From Calonectria ilicicola (lineage: Eukaryota; Ascomycota; Sordariomycetes; Hypocreales; Nectriaceae), in the NCBI GenBank assembly GCA_020809705.1, contig CP085836.1, positions 1,178,001 to 1,242,000 of the forward strand: a stretch of DNA of 64,000 bases. Direction: 5' to 3'. Below, piece by piece: positions 55,150 through 64,000 of the stretch. The notes under the pieces were generated by a model, which saw only the letters and a list, made by a program, of their open reading frames with translations, did not search any database and was not told the origin of the DNA. A program made the position numbers and the translations under genes. The number at the start of each line of letters is the position of its first letter. Within the stretch, counting starts at the first letter, position 1.

Positions 55150-55221
55150 GCTGCAAATAACTCCTAGAGGGAAGGGGTATGCTGAGGGAGGCATTTCTTA
55201 CCTCTAGGAGCTATTTGCAGC
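55150..55221. repeat. Inverted repeat, 21-bp arms, 30-bp loop
   Basis: The left arm 55150-55170 (GCTGCAAATAACTCCTAGAGG) pairs with the right arm 55201-55221, with one mismatch in 21. Sequence related to GCCGG continues on both outer sides, so the symmetry extends weakly. It may mark two repeat ends meeting head to head. Confidence 0.75.
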
Positions 55222-55324
55222 TTCCAGCCGGTGTGTTGGTGGCCTTGTGCGTGTGACTTTCAAAAATTTTTGATGTTGTTTGTGCGAAGTTTTTGACTGG
55301 TGTTGAGACCAGGAGCTGTTTATC

Positions 55325-55425
55325 ACTAAGACCAGTGTTGCAGCCGGACTAACTAATCTGCCGACCGAAGCTAATTTTCCAAAAGGTCAAGGGTTCGAAC
55401 CTACGTTCCCCATCACACCACTTTA
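55325..55425 (+). repeat. tRNA-like (SINE-type) sequence, second copy
   Basis: Starts AAGACCAGTGTTGC and ends around GTCAAGGGTTCGAACCTACG, CCCCATCACACC. It shares the leading block, length and B-box position with 30064-30165. The B box GGTTCGAACC is a good match to Pol III promoters. It does not fold as a complete tRNA, so a SINE relic is the best guess. Confidence 0.45.
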
Positions 55426-55512
55426 GCGGAGCTCCCAGCTGAGGTAATCTGCTGCATTGCGGGCCACCTCTCCGGTGGAGGTCTGTTCTCACTTCGGCAA
55501 AGCTGTCGGGAC

Positions 55513-56111
55513 ATGAACACGAAGGCTTGGGATATTTTCATCCGGAAATACTTCAAGATTCGCTGTGATGTGCTTGAACGTCAAAGCCTAGGAAACTTAA
55601 AAGTCATCTCAAAAGATTCGACCCTAAGTCTTACTATCCGCCAACTAAGGTTTTACCAAGAGCATCTCAGCTATAGTGACAGTGGTGGGGTTTAGTATGG
55701 GCGTGATTTGTTTTCGGCAAATACTGTCTAGTAAGGCATGGAAGATCTACTTCTAGTTAATGCTTAGGCCGGTCCCCCATGGTAAGGGGATGATTTCTCT
55801 GATGATGATGATGACGGCGCTACGCATATCGGCAACACATGGACAAACAAGAAAACCTCCTTTCAGGTGGCTATCAGCTCTACCTAGAACAAGTGATGAG
55901 AGATCTTCCTAACTGCAAGACACTCATTCTCACCGATGCCCATGTTCCGTGGGGGCCGGTCCGGTTTGAAAGAGAGGTTGAACACCCACTCAATAAAGGG
56001 CTGAACCTAGGCTCTATTGAGTTTGAGGAGGATAATTTTGAGAAGGATGTTTTGAAGACTATGCTTGGCAAGCTAGCTGCTCATGGAAGGTCTTCTGCTC
56101 CTTGCCCTTGA
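55513..56111 (+). pseudogene. F-box-like protein remnant (middle part)
   Basis: Two open stretches, 55513-55695 (WDIFIRKYFKIRCDVLERQS LGNL; TLSLTIRQLRFYQEHL) and 55839-56111 (YQLYLEQVMRDLPNCKTLIL; HVPWGPVRFEREVEHPLN; VLKTMLGKLAAHGRS). They are worded like successive parts of the large fungal family of F-box-domain proteins of unknown target. About 140 bp with stops and a GATGAT run separate the two. No F-box itself is visible upstream. It may originally have continued into the piece at 60384-60860. Confidence 0.5.
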
Positions 56112-56732
56112 ATCAAGTTCGCCTGGACATGTGATTAGTCACCGCACAACCGCGCTTTCACTTGGTAAACTGTAGTCTCCTACGCCACGCAACCGATCTA
56201 GGAGAATCCCGCACCACCCCCAAATGCAAGGTAAGGCGTTATTTTCACGCCATGCTACAGTCCAACTGCTATAGATGACTCAAGAGTTTGAAAACGATTA
56301 TTACTCTCTCCTACGATTAAAGATAAGCACGATGAGTAAGAAAATTTGCGCTTTTCCAACCATAAATTCGTCGAAGTCTACAGGGTAGGCACAAACGACT
56401 AGTTGAATATTGGAGAAAAGGGTGGGCAAAATGAAATAACACTCCCCTTGTGTCAGACCGTCATAATCCAGCCTAATTTAGTCTGTGAAAAAAAGTGTAC
56501 CCCAAAAAAAATTATGGCTCAAAAAGAATTCATATCGAGGAAATACTTTGAAACCTTGTGGCTTGATGGTACACTAGATCTGGGTCCATCCCTTAACCTT
56601 GGATTTGAAACCGACACATGTTATGGCGTCGCTTTGTCGCAAGGGTATGGGTTTCAAACGCACATATGAAATTACTCGATTTAGGTTAAGAAGGCCTTTA
56701 CCCAAGCAGCATAAAAGTTCGTATGATTTTCC
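56112..56732. other. No recognisable gene
   Basis: A short open frame at 56403-56669 shows nothing recognisable. This is the left flank of the ParB-like gene. Confidence 0.4.
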
Positions 56733-58560
56733 ATGACAAGTGGACAAGCTTTTCATCTTCCATTTGCTACGTCGTCAAGTTCTGCCATGAGTGGTTCTGA
56801 TCCTCGAAAGAAGCGACAAAGGAGAGGGGGCGAAGAAAAAACGAATGAGCGACTCCGAAGGGCGACCAAGACAAGCAAGACCATTTCTTTCCAAAGTGGA
56901 CTGTCGGTTCGAGAACAGGCTCGGCAGTATCGTCTCGCGGTAGCACGGGTGCGGGTTGAAGATTTGACATCGACATGGACGTTTGGATGCAACAGACCGA
57001 TCGATGATGGCCAAGTGCGAAAACTTTGCAGCGTCTTCAAGAAAGGTGGGGTGAACAGGACGGTAGAGGAACACCATCTTCAGCTATTATGCAGTAGGTT
57101 GGAGGTGATGCACATGAAGGGGTCACTTGGATTAGATGAGTCGTCCACGCAGATGCCTAGCGGTGACGTTGTTTGTTTCGAGGATTGGCACAATTTCAAT
57201 GGCACACAAATTGAGATTATGGCTGGACAACAGCGAGTCCAGGCATTCAAAGCATACGCCGAGCAGAGTAATTCACCAGCAGCGCAGAAATGGTGGATTT
57301 GTGAAATCTTTGACAAGGGTAAGTGCTGATTGATTCATGTTCGATACCAGAGCTGATGAAATAAATATTTTGTGGATAATATACCCCTACGATTGAACTT
57401 GGCGTTGCGTGTCAACCGACAAGGCACTGTTAAGGCCGACAGCCATGGTCAAATATGGTCACAGGTCATGACTATCGCGGCTGCAAACCCGTCCCTCTTT
57501 CAAGGGAGCTGTTGTGAAGTAGAGCAGCAGTTGATAGGTGTTTTTCAGTTAAGTAGTGACGTTACATTTCCTTCACGCCGCATGGCTACAGTACCATACA
57601 TAGGAATTTGCGATTGAAAGAAATGACAGACCTTTGGTGTAATACCCGTGTTGGGAAGGATACTTTCAAAATCACAACGTGGGAGCGGATGATCAGCTTC
57701 AGGATTGATGATGTTAGTGATTCTATCTATGCCCTGATACAACACTAATAACTGACACGGTAATGGGGTTCATTGTACTGGTTTGGGGCGATGCGCCGCG
57801 TCTTGTATACGCTCTCTCAGCTCCCTGGACAGACGGGCAATAGGATGAGTCTAAATGACTGGGAAAAAGCTTCAAACCAACTATGGGGAGGGCACTCAGC
57901 AGCGCGGGTGACAGATCTGTTTTACCCTTGCACAACACTCCAAGCTGTCCATTCGGCCTTTCCGCGACGACCAAAATTCCTTAGCAATTTTGGCGACAAT
58001 GATTATTGGGAAATTTATCAGCGCATCTTGAAGACCCCTCAGCTTCAGTTCGTTGACGTTCATCGATTACTGCAGCTTCCTCGAGATGAGGAAATAATCT
58101 TGTCTCGGATGATGCATCACATTATCGCCTGGTTTCCTTCCCAGACAACGGCGCTTGTTCCAATGAATCAACGGAATAATAATAAGCCACCACTCCGCAA
58201 GGATATCTTATCAGCGCTCCAGATTTGCGACCGACAATTCGTCCGCCAAGCACAACAACGAGTGGCTTTTGTACCATGGGAAACAGAGCCCCCTTCTGCC
58301 GCAGAGTCAGCCTCTATCCTGCTCCAGCAGGAAGTTCTAGACTTTGTTCGAGGCAACTTCAGTGCATTCAAAGACCCGGTAGCAAAGGAATATGTCGATC
58401 AGCTCCTAGATCAAGTCGGCTCTTCAAAGTATGCCGATCGCTTTCAGTATAAAGCATGGGCGGAGATATTGATGATCGTGCGACTCTATGCAGGAGATGA
58501 CTTTCGCTCTGAATGGACTAAGCCAATTTCTAATAAAGCCGATAATGTGATCACCTCAAA
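56733..58560 (+). pseudogene. ParB-like N-terminal domain protein, broken
   Basis: ATG at 56733 (another at 56778). The first exon (to 57315, GTAAGT after FDKG) has a basic start (RKKRQRRGGEEKTNERLRR). Then comes a ParB/sulfiredoxin-like pattern: NRPIDDGQVRKLCSVFKKGG, followed after about 55 residues by IEIMAGQQRVQAFKAYAEQS and QKWWICEIFD. Next blocks, in shifting frames: LPLRL-like IPLRLNLALRVNRQG, ADSHGQIWSQVMTIAAANPS (57372-57617), EMTDLWCNTRVGKDTFKITT (57620-57750, ends in stops), then the long open part from 57773 (DNDYWEIYQRILKTPQLQFV, VHRLLQLPRDEE, YKAWAEILMIVRLYAGDDF). The pieces are collinear, so I read one gene with frameshifts or unrecognised introns. The ParB-like label is inferred from the pattern only; function is unknown. 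Confidence 0.5.
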
Positions 58561-58829
58561 ACCCACAATTGATCGTGCGGATGAACTTTGCACCTTCATG
58601 AAAGGGATGAAAGAGTTCGCCAACACACCAGGATTCGACTCTGCAGAAGTTAGGGCTAGACTGGCTTCCTGGCTCTCGCAACAGGCCGATAAGCTAGATA
58701 ATGCAACGTGTCACGTCGCTGGGTCGTATCAGCATGATGATAATTCTGCTACCTCACAATTACTACCAGCCGGGGGGGTGCAGTCGAAATCAGGACTGAT
58801 ACCGATTCTGATACCACTAGTGAGAGTAG

Positions 58830-59379
58830 CAATGAGGGCACAGCAAATGTACAAACATTTGGTTCCTGGAGGCTACGTTGAGTTACAAGCGATCGATACA
58901 AGGTTCAAGTCCGACGATAACACTTGTGATAATGCGACAGAGGCTCAGAAATGGGCTAGCACTCTGTGTAAGGGAATGGAGAAACTTGGAAAGCCGATAG
59001 ATTGCGCGACCCGATGGGCCGCGCAATTAAGAGATGCCGGTTTCGTAGATATTCGAGAACATGTAGAAAAGGTGGGTACACTTTTTTTATACTTTACGAT
59101 TTTCTACGACTTTTATGACCAGATTCTAATACTAGATTGGAGATTCCCATCTGCGCATAGCCGGAAGATCCAACTATGATAGAGATTGGCATGTGCCAGC
59201 TTGATCAGCAGAACGCCTTCGTCCAATCATATACACCTGGAGTATTTGCGCGCGAGTTGAAATGGAGCCAGACGGAAGTAGATATCTTCATGGCCAAAGT
59301 GAAAAGCGACTTTCGAAATCCATCGATCCATCTCTATGTCCAAGCATATTTCATTTGGGCAAAGAAGCCTTTGATATAG
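58830..59379 (+). pseudogene. SAM-dependent methyltransferase fragment (LaeA-like family)
   Basis: The open frame of the ParB-like gene runs on into QQMYKHLVPGGYVELQAIDT, GMEKLGKPIDCATRWAAQLR and DAGFVDIREHVEK, the middle and C-terminal part of the fungal LaeA-like methyltransferases. An intron at about 59071-59134 (GTGGGT...ACTAG) follows. In the next exon TAG at about 59158-59160 interrupts where relatives have Trp, and MIEIGMCQLDQQNAF to HLYVQAYFIWAKKPLI completes the C-terminus at 59379. The SAM-binding glycine-rich motif I of the N-terminal part is absent. This is a truncated copy joined to an unrelated gene, not an enzyme. Confidence 0.75.
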
Positions 59380-60383
59380 TTTAGTCGCGTCTCATATCCG
59401 GCTATCTTACCAAGAGGTAAAGAAGGTTTCAAGACTTTCACACAAGCTTCAATTAAACCCATTTCTATTCCTCCAACAGAATTGCAATGCGGAGGTGCAG
59501 GACGAGTGCGCATCAAGGAGGAAGTGCAGCGAGAATGCGCGGCAGTTAGGTGTGGAAAGAATGTAATCTAGGGATAAGGTTGTAGAATCATACACGGCCA
59601 ATGCAAGATGATTGAACACAGCCAATAGTTGGACGGGTGAGCCTTGTACCTCAAGCCATCTGGCGGCCAAGTGGGTGACGGACTAATCCTCTCTCAACAT
59701 AAGTATGGTAGAATAAATGAACGTCCGCCGCAAGCGCAGGTCTCGAATATTCAAGCAAGTACTCTCAGACCTCGAGAGCCAGAGAGCCTTCATAATGGGA
59801 CCCCAATCAACCGATCCCCGTGGCTATCATCATCAAGAAATCATTGACTATCAATGCATCAAAAGTCAGCTGACTAGGGTCCCACTAAAAGGGATACCCT
59901 AACAGGTAAGGCTCACAGACAGGACGAGTTCGGTCAAAAGGCCGGCCCGCTGTAGTGCTCGAAATCACATCTGCCCTGCCAAAGCTCAATCCCAATAAAG
60001 CCTCTTTGATCATCAGGCTGACCAATTATTGGCTGAGCTTGGTTCACATTCCACTAGATTTCGTCATCTAATCTCATCTTTTCTACATTTCCGTTCTTTT
60101 GCCTCACAACGCAAAGGCTCAGGCTTACGCTCAAAGAGCAGATAGAGGCAGACCTCACTTTCCCCCCCCGCTTCATAAGCCTCCCCTGGCAAGATAGTTT
60201 CAATATGGATAAATTGCTGAGGGTGCGTATTGCAAATGCTTTCCAAGCATTTTATACTTACAAATACCTAGGAATTGCTCGATAATATACTCTCCCATCT
60301 TGATGATGTGCGCCCGTCTCGTCTAGCTTGTCGGGTCTTGTCTCCTGTCGGTTCTGAACTTATCTTTCGTCAAATAGTAGTTC
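59380..60383. other. No recognisable gene
   Basis: About 1 kb. Short open frames only. A C-run (CCCCCCCCGC) lies near 60162. No repeat ends matching those at the left of 56733 could be found by eye. Confidence 0.4.
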
Positions 60384-60860
60384 ATGGTTGTACATCACTG
60401 TGCGCCCTGTACATACCGTCATCCTTCTGATGCTAACACAAGCCTTCCTATATTGGTCACAAAGGTCATCTTTAAGTATGGGCTTTTGATGCATCAGCTC
60501 GTATTAGAGGATTATGTACCTGCATATGGGCCCATCGTCATGGATATGTTACTTCAATTTCAACATCAACTTTCATTAATCACAGAAATGCAAATTACCT
60601 CAGGGCAGAATTGGAGACATCACGAGAATTCGACCATCTCCAAATCTGGTTTAATGCCAATGATTGCTTCAACCTGCCCACGGCTGCAGACGCTTCGTCT
60701 GGAAACAGGAATCTTTCCAAGGGATTCTTACCATGATTTGCGAAATTTAGATGTCAGAGTATGCGACATTCAGTACCTCAAATTATTTCTCAAGAACCAT
60801 TGGCTACTAGAGCATCTTACGGTTCGATTTGACCCCTATATCAAGGATCAAGACAAATAG
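60384..60860 (+). pseudogene. F-box-like protein remnant (C-terminal part)
   Basis: ATG at 60384, though this is probably internal to an older gene. The frame contains LVLEDYVPAYGPIVMDMLLQ, MIASTCPRLQTLRLETGIF, YHDLRNLDVRVCDIQYLKLF and NHWLLEHLTVRF. These are worded like the C-terminal leucine-rich part of the fungal F-box-like proteins. It would follow directly on the block that ends at 56111, about 4.3 kb upstream, so one ancestral gene may have been split by the ParB-like/methyltransferase block. Two separate remnants are equally possible. Confidence 0.4.
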
Positions 60861-60863
60861 CCA

Positions 60864-61217
60864 ATGCTTATGTTTTCAAAACAAATCCTCGCCAACTTTG
60901 TTGAAGAAGCAACTGCTCAACGGATTTCCCGAAGTCTGGTATATATATTCAGAATGGAGAAACCAAGTTTTAGATTAGCTACATCTCAGCTGGTGCGGAA
61001 GGCAGAAACTCTCACTGATGAAAATACTGCTGCTTTGATTGAAAGCCGCCTTTATGATTTCTTTGGGGCCTTCCATCATGGCTTAGCATTAGACATGAGC
61101 AAGGGATTGAAGGAAATAATAGCTCAGAGCAATGCTTGGGGAAAGCTCAAGACACGAGTTTATTGTGTAAGTATTGATCTTCAGAAATCCGCGTCTGGGC
61201 CAGGACATGTGCTATAG
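60864..61217 (+). CDS. Uncertain open frame, 117 residues
   Basis: Starts at an ATG at 60864 (MLMFSKQILANFVEEATAQR). Protein-like composition: FRMEKPSFRLATSQLVRKAE, ALIESRLYDFFGAFHHGLAL and LKEIIAQSNAWGKLKTRVY. It begins one codon after the stop of the F-box-like remnant. A GTAAGT at 61167 may start an intron, in which case the last residues differ. No family is recognised. Confidence 0.35.
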   Translation: MLMFSKQILANFVEEATAQRISRSLVYIFRMEKPSFRLATSQLVRKAETLTDENTAALIESRLYDFFGAFHHGLALDMSKGLKEIIAQSNAWGKLKTRVYCVSIDLQKSASGPGHVL

Positions 61218-61813
61218 ACAGCCTGAAACGCAAGGGCAGAAGCAATCACGTTGCGGAGGGACTGAATCTCAAACATGCATTTTTAGACATTAATGTTCCA
61301 TGAGCGATGTGACATGGTTAAGATTACAGGTTCAAGATATTAAAGAAATGTGTTCATGTATAGTTAGGAGTAAATGTATTGTTTTGATTAACTAAAAGAA
61401 ACATTGGTTTGGATGATTGGGATATTCCTTTGTGTTTGATGGAATTATAGTTTAGTGATAGGAAAACCAAGAGTTTTCAAATAAATATTAGCCTTTTTGT
61501 AGGTATTTTGGATTACCTACAAAGCCAACATCTTTAATATGCAAGCAAATTAAGTCGCACTATCCCTTATATGGAGATCGTGGTGCGGATTTATTTATCC
61601 GACTATTACCCTGCCAAGTCATGGCAGAGATACCACCATCACCCACCAACCACTCCCCATGCCCCACTTTCATTGACGCTTTTCACCTCCCTCGGTGCTG
61701 TAATTTCTTCAACCTTCTGGTTGCATTGGCTTGCTATGCCTCTTTAACATACTTTTTTTCACTAGTCCCTTTACTCTCAGCTACATTGATATTCATAATT
61801 CAAGAATTCGAGA
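61218..61813. other. No recognisable gene
   Basis: AT-rich. The open frame at 61621-61821 would encode a hydrophobic segment (LLVALACYASLTYFFSLVPL) but lacks other support; it may be the 5-prime leader of the next gene. Confidence 0.4.
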
Positions 61814-62896
61814 ATGTATGATGATGATGGAGACTCCACGATTGAGCAAAACTTGATGGGTGTGACCCCTATCACGACCGGAGGGCCGCTCCTTGAATCT
61901 ACAACTAAGTGGATGCTAGAGCGAGTTCGTTGGAAATCTTTAGGGGATTATTCCAACCGCGACGCCAACCATCCTTATGGTTGGTTTGGCATTAAATGTG
62001 CATCTCATATGAATGGTATTGCGCGGCATTTTTCCGGCCAAGCCACTCACAAGCAATGTTATGAAACATATGAGAAGCAGTCTGATGAGGACCGCCAGGA
62101 ACAATTAGAGAAATGGGATAAACTATTGAAGGAGCATCCTGAATTGTCCCAACTAATCGAAAAACACCTTAATCTGCGTGGCGTCAACGGTCTGTGCACA
62201 ACTGGCACCACCAAGACGAACATAGCAATAGGATCGAGTATGGGCCTGCCTATGGAAGACCCATCCTTGTCAAGAGTGACGGAACCGCATACTCCTTCAG
62301 TTGATATCACTAATGAACGAGCGACCAAAAGACCGCGCCTGAGCGAGACCCAGCCAATGATTGCATCCATTCCCACGGATAGGATACTCACTCACGCGCC
62401 ATTGGACGCCGCCAAATGCCTTTTGCCGGGCGACCTTCTCGAAGATATCGTTCGGGAAGTAAACCCAACAATGGAAAAGAAATACGCTGCCGGTATTACC
62501 ATGCTGTTCACAAATGGCCATGATGACACAGAATGCAAAATGACGCTTCACATCAAGCCAGAGGCTGTATCTCATTACGCTCAAAAGTGGTTCGGCGTGC
62601 GGCTGGAATCTCGAGATGGCCTTAGATATGTTCGACTCGCCAACTTGCCTACTGTTGTTATGGCACAAGGTTTCTCGGGCTTTGATCCTCTTCATCTGGA
62701 AGCCGAATTTGGGGTCGAAATTGGCAAAGCCATTATGGCAAGTCCGACTTACCAAAAAGAAGTTGAACAGGGGAAACGAGGAACCCAGACAGTCTTAATG
62801 ACGATTTCATTGTTTGCGAGAGAGCCAGCACAAGTAATGTTGACATTGAGGTTCTATGAGGGTGGAAAAATCCGGGAAAGATTATATCCTTCCTAA
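61814..62896 (+). CDS. Hypothetical protein, 360 residues, intact
   Basis: ATG at 61814 (MYDDDGDSTIEQNLMGVTPI). The single open frame ends at 62896. The N-terminal part has KWMLERVRWKSLGDYSNRD and HFSGQATHKQCYETYEKQSD with a helical, charged stretch (EQLEKWDKLLKEHPELSQLI); the middle is a disordered linker with a basic patch (NERATKRPRLSE). The C-terminal half looks like a beta-rich globular domain (TMEKKYAAGITMLFTNGHDD, CKMTLHIKPEAVSHYAQKWF, RDGLRYVRLANLPTVVM, VLMTISLFAREPAQVMLTL). I do not recognise the family. It is convergent with the gene at 63181, the two stop codons being six bases apart. Confidence 0.6.
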   Translation: MYDDDGDSTIEQNLMGVTPITTGGPLLESTTKWMLERVRWKSLGDYSNRDANHPYGWFGIKCASHMNGIARHFSGQATHKQCYETYEKQSDEDRQEQLEKWDKLLKEHPELSQLIEKHLNLRGVNGLCTTGTTKTNIAIGSSMGLPMEDPSLSRVTEPHTPSVDITNERATKRPRLSETQPMIASIPTDRILTHAPLDAAKCLLPGDLLEDIVREVNPTMEKKYAAGITMLFTNGHDDTECKMTLHIKPEAVSHYAQKWFGVRLESRDGLRYVRLANLPTVVMAQGFSGFDPLHLEAEFGVEIGKAIMASPTYQKEVEQGKRGTQTVLMTISLFAREPAQVMLTLRFYEGGKIRERLYPS

Positions 62897-62902
62897 CATA
62901 GC

Positions 62903-63181
62903 TTATGACTCCACCACTTTACCCTCGACGCCCCTCAATAAAACCGAGGTTCCTTTGTCAATGACACCATAGTATTGAACAGATTCGTTTAATTTTTCCC
63001 GGCCAATACAAACGTTTGTTGTTGTTTTGCCATCATCTGCAGTAACTTCTCGCCAAATCTCATAAGCTATACAGCCTTTAAAATATATTGTCTGGTTTGA
63101 CCCCTCCACTGTAATTGGTACCGCTCGTCCATGGGAGAAGTCGATCCCATCCTTTGATTCTTGGGGTTTGAAGGCCTTCAT
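62903..63181 (-). CDS. Hypothetical small protein, 92 residues
   Basis: ATG at 63181 (MKAFKPQESKDGIDFSHGRA), stop at 62903. Contains VPITVEGSNQTIYFKGCIAY, EIWREVTADDGKTTTNVCIG and VIDKGTSVLLRGVEGKVVES, a beta-strand-rich small domain by composition. No signal peptide. It faces the gene at 61814 tail to tail. The family is unknown; the length and clean frame suggest a real gene, perhaps the last exon of a longer one. Confidence 0.45.
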   Translation of the reverse strand: MKAFKPQESKDGIDFSHGRAVPITVEGSNQTIYFKGCIAYEIWREVTADDGKTTTNVCIGREKLNESVQYYGVIDKGTSVLLRGVEGKVVES

Positions 63182-63533
63182 ACATCATTAATTTCTTCTT
63201 TGTATTCTTAGGTCTAACATACCATAAGCCTATGTTCACCTCCCTTTCAACTTGAAGGGGAAATCTTGTCGAATGGATATCCTTGTCAAAGCAGCAGTTT
63301 AGGCTTGTAATTGTACACAAGCTATAACAGTATTAGATTTCGATGACACCTCATACCTCAGCAAAATGCGATGATCCACCCTTGGAACATTCTCGTTGTC
63401 AGGCTCCAACCAGAGTAAAAATCGACCTTGAGGATTGCTGCCCCATCAGTGCCTTAGGCATGAATATTACTAGCGGGGTTATACGCATGACGTAGCAAGT
63501 GGGAATAGCGTGGTCAGGAAGGTGGACAAGGGA
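63182..63533. other. No recognisable gene
   Basis: Upstream region of the small gene. No motif or repeat end is claimed. Confidence 0.4.
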
Positions 63534-63626
63534 AAGGTGCGTTAAGGGAAGGTGCGCTAAGGAAATGTGCGCTAAGGGAAAAGTATACGAAGAAAAGGTG
63601 CGTTAAGAGAAGGTGCGCTAAGGCAA
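63534..63626 (+). repeat. Short tandem repeat, unit about 15-17 bp
   Basis: Variants of AAGGTGCGTTAAGGG and AAGGTGCGCTAAGG occur five or six times in a row with small changes. A diverged minisatellite. Confidence 0.75.
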
Positions 63627-64000
63627 AACGTACGGTGAGGGGTAGGTACACAAGGTGAGAAATTAGCGAGGACACGGGTCACTTAACCGAAAGCGGCCGA
63701 ATCCGAGTGGAGTACGGACTCCATATCATGGCCTAATCTTCAGTCAGGCTAATGAGGCAGGTGCGTCAAGTAGAAGGAAGTACCTTAAGCAGTCAGGGCA
63801 AAGAGATGGTTGTGGAATGATGCATACTCAATGTGACAAGACCTGACTTGGCTAATAGTCAGATGATTAAAGCTTGCGTCTTCACATAACGACCCAACTA
63901 ACCTGGGCCCTTAATATAAATATTTCTTTCTGCTCCCATTAAAAACAAGTTCAGCCAAATCAAGTCGCGTAAGAAATATCACTTATAGTCATTGTTATCA
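63627..64000. other. No recognisable gene at window edge
   Basis: No coding signature. The tract near 63900-63950 (TATAAATATTTCTTTCTGC) looks like a promoter or an LTR U3 region, but the window ends before this can be tested. Confidence 0.3.

Noticed and set aside
54740..55156. - strand proline/arginine-rich open frame
   Set aside because: Begins inside a hairpin and reads as repeat-derived sequence; no ATG or family support.
57371..57372. Separate small gene at 57372-57617
   Set aside because: Its first codon is GTG and its content continues the ParB-like gene; treated as part of that broken gene.

Overview
The window reads as an accessory, gene-poor region of a filamentous ascomycete (Pezizomycotina, probably a Sordariomycete). 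The evidence is: short introns (43-116 bp) with fungal splice signals, lineage-typical families (UstYa/DUF3328, fungal APH kinase, NOD-like receptors, fungal PD-(D/E)XK proteins, F-box-like proteins), Fot1/pogo and Tc1 DNA transposons, and solo LTRs with 5-bp target duplications. I cannot name the species. Start codons and introns below were chosen by eye; fungal starts are taken as ATG only.

Layout. 1-8 kb: no recognisable gene, two degenerate short repeats. 8.1-9.4 kb (-): two UstYa modules joined head to tail, both damaged. 9.9-11.2 kb (+): APH-type kinase with one nonsense codon. 13.4-16.2 kb (-): NACHT-WD40 receptor remnant lacking its N-terminal half. 18.0-19.6 kb (-): intact PD-(D/E)XK nuclease-like gene. 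19.7-21.0 kb: nested LTR debris including three solo LTRs with perfect target duplications. 21.8-25.7 kb (+): an intact NB-ARC-TPR receptor with a separate N-terminal exon that looks like an amyloid signalling motif and 17 nearly identical TPR units. 25.8-27.6 kb: complete Fot1/pogo transposon with perfect 24-bp inverted repeats, followed by another solo LTR. 28.1-30.8 kb: remnants of a TPR protein and of a GHSFGG alpha/beta hydrolase. 31.8-36.1 kb: divergent pair, a Ulp1-type cysteine protease (-) and a three-exon gene of unknown family (+). 36.7-41.8 kb: two decayed paralogs of a small unknown family, other degenerate genes and one intact small secreted protein. 43.8-47.1 kb (-): purine-nucleoside-phosphorylase-like/NACHT/ankyrin receptor with a broken N-terminal domain. 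48.8-50.8 kb: HEAT-repeat remnant next to a Tc1/mariner element with nonsense codons. 51.8-52.9 kb: an intact gene of unknown function. 55.5-61.2 kb: F-box-like remnants around a broken ParB-like gene that runs into a truncated methyltransferase. 61.8-63.2 kb: two convergent unknown genes.

Taken together this looks like an island of innate-immunity/allorecognition receptors (at least three architectures plus two or three remnants) undergoing birth and death among transposons. Many genes are interrupted by TAG/TAA codons where the family has Gln or Trp, a pattern expected from C-to-T mutation at CpA (repeat-induced point mutation or similar). The genes that stay open (NB-ARC-TPR receptor, PD-(D/E)XK, Ulp1 and its partner, the Fot1 transposase) stand out against this background.
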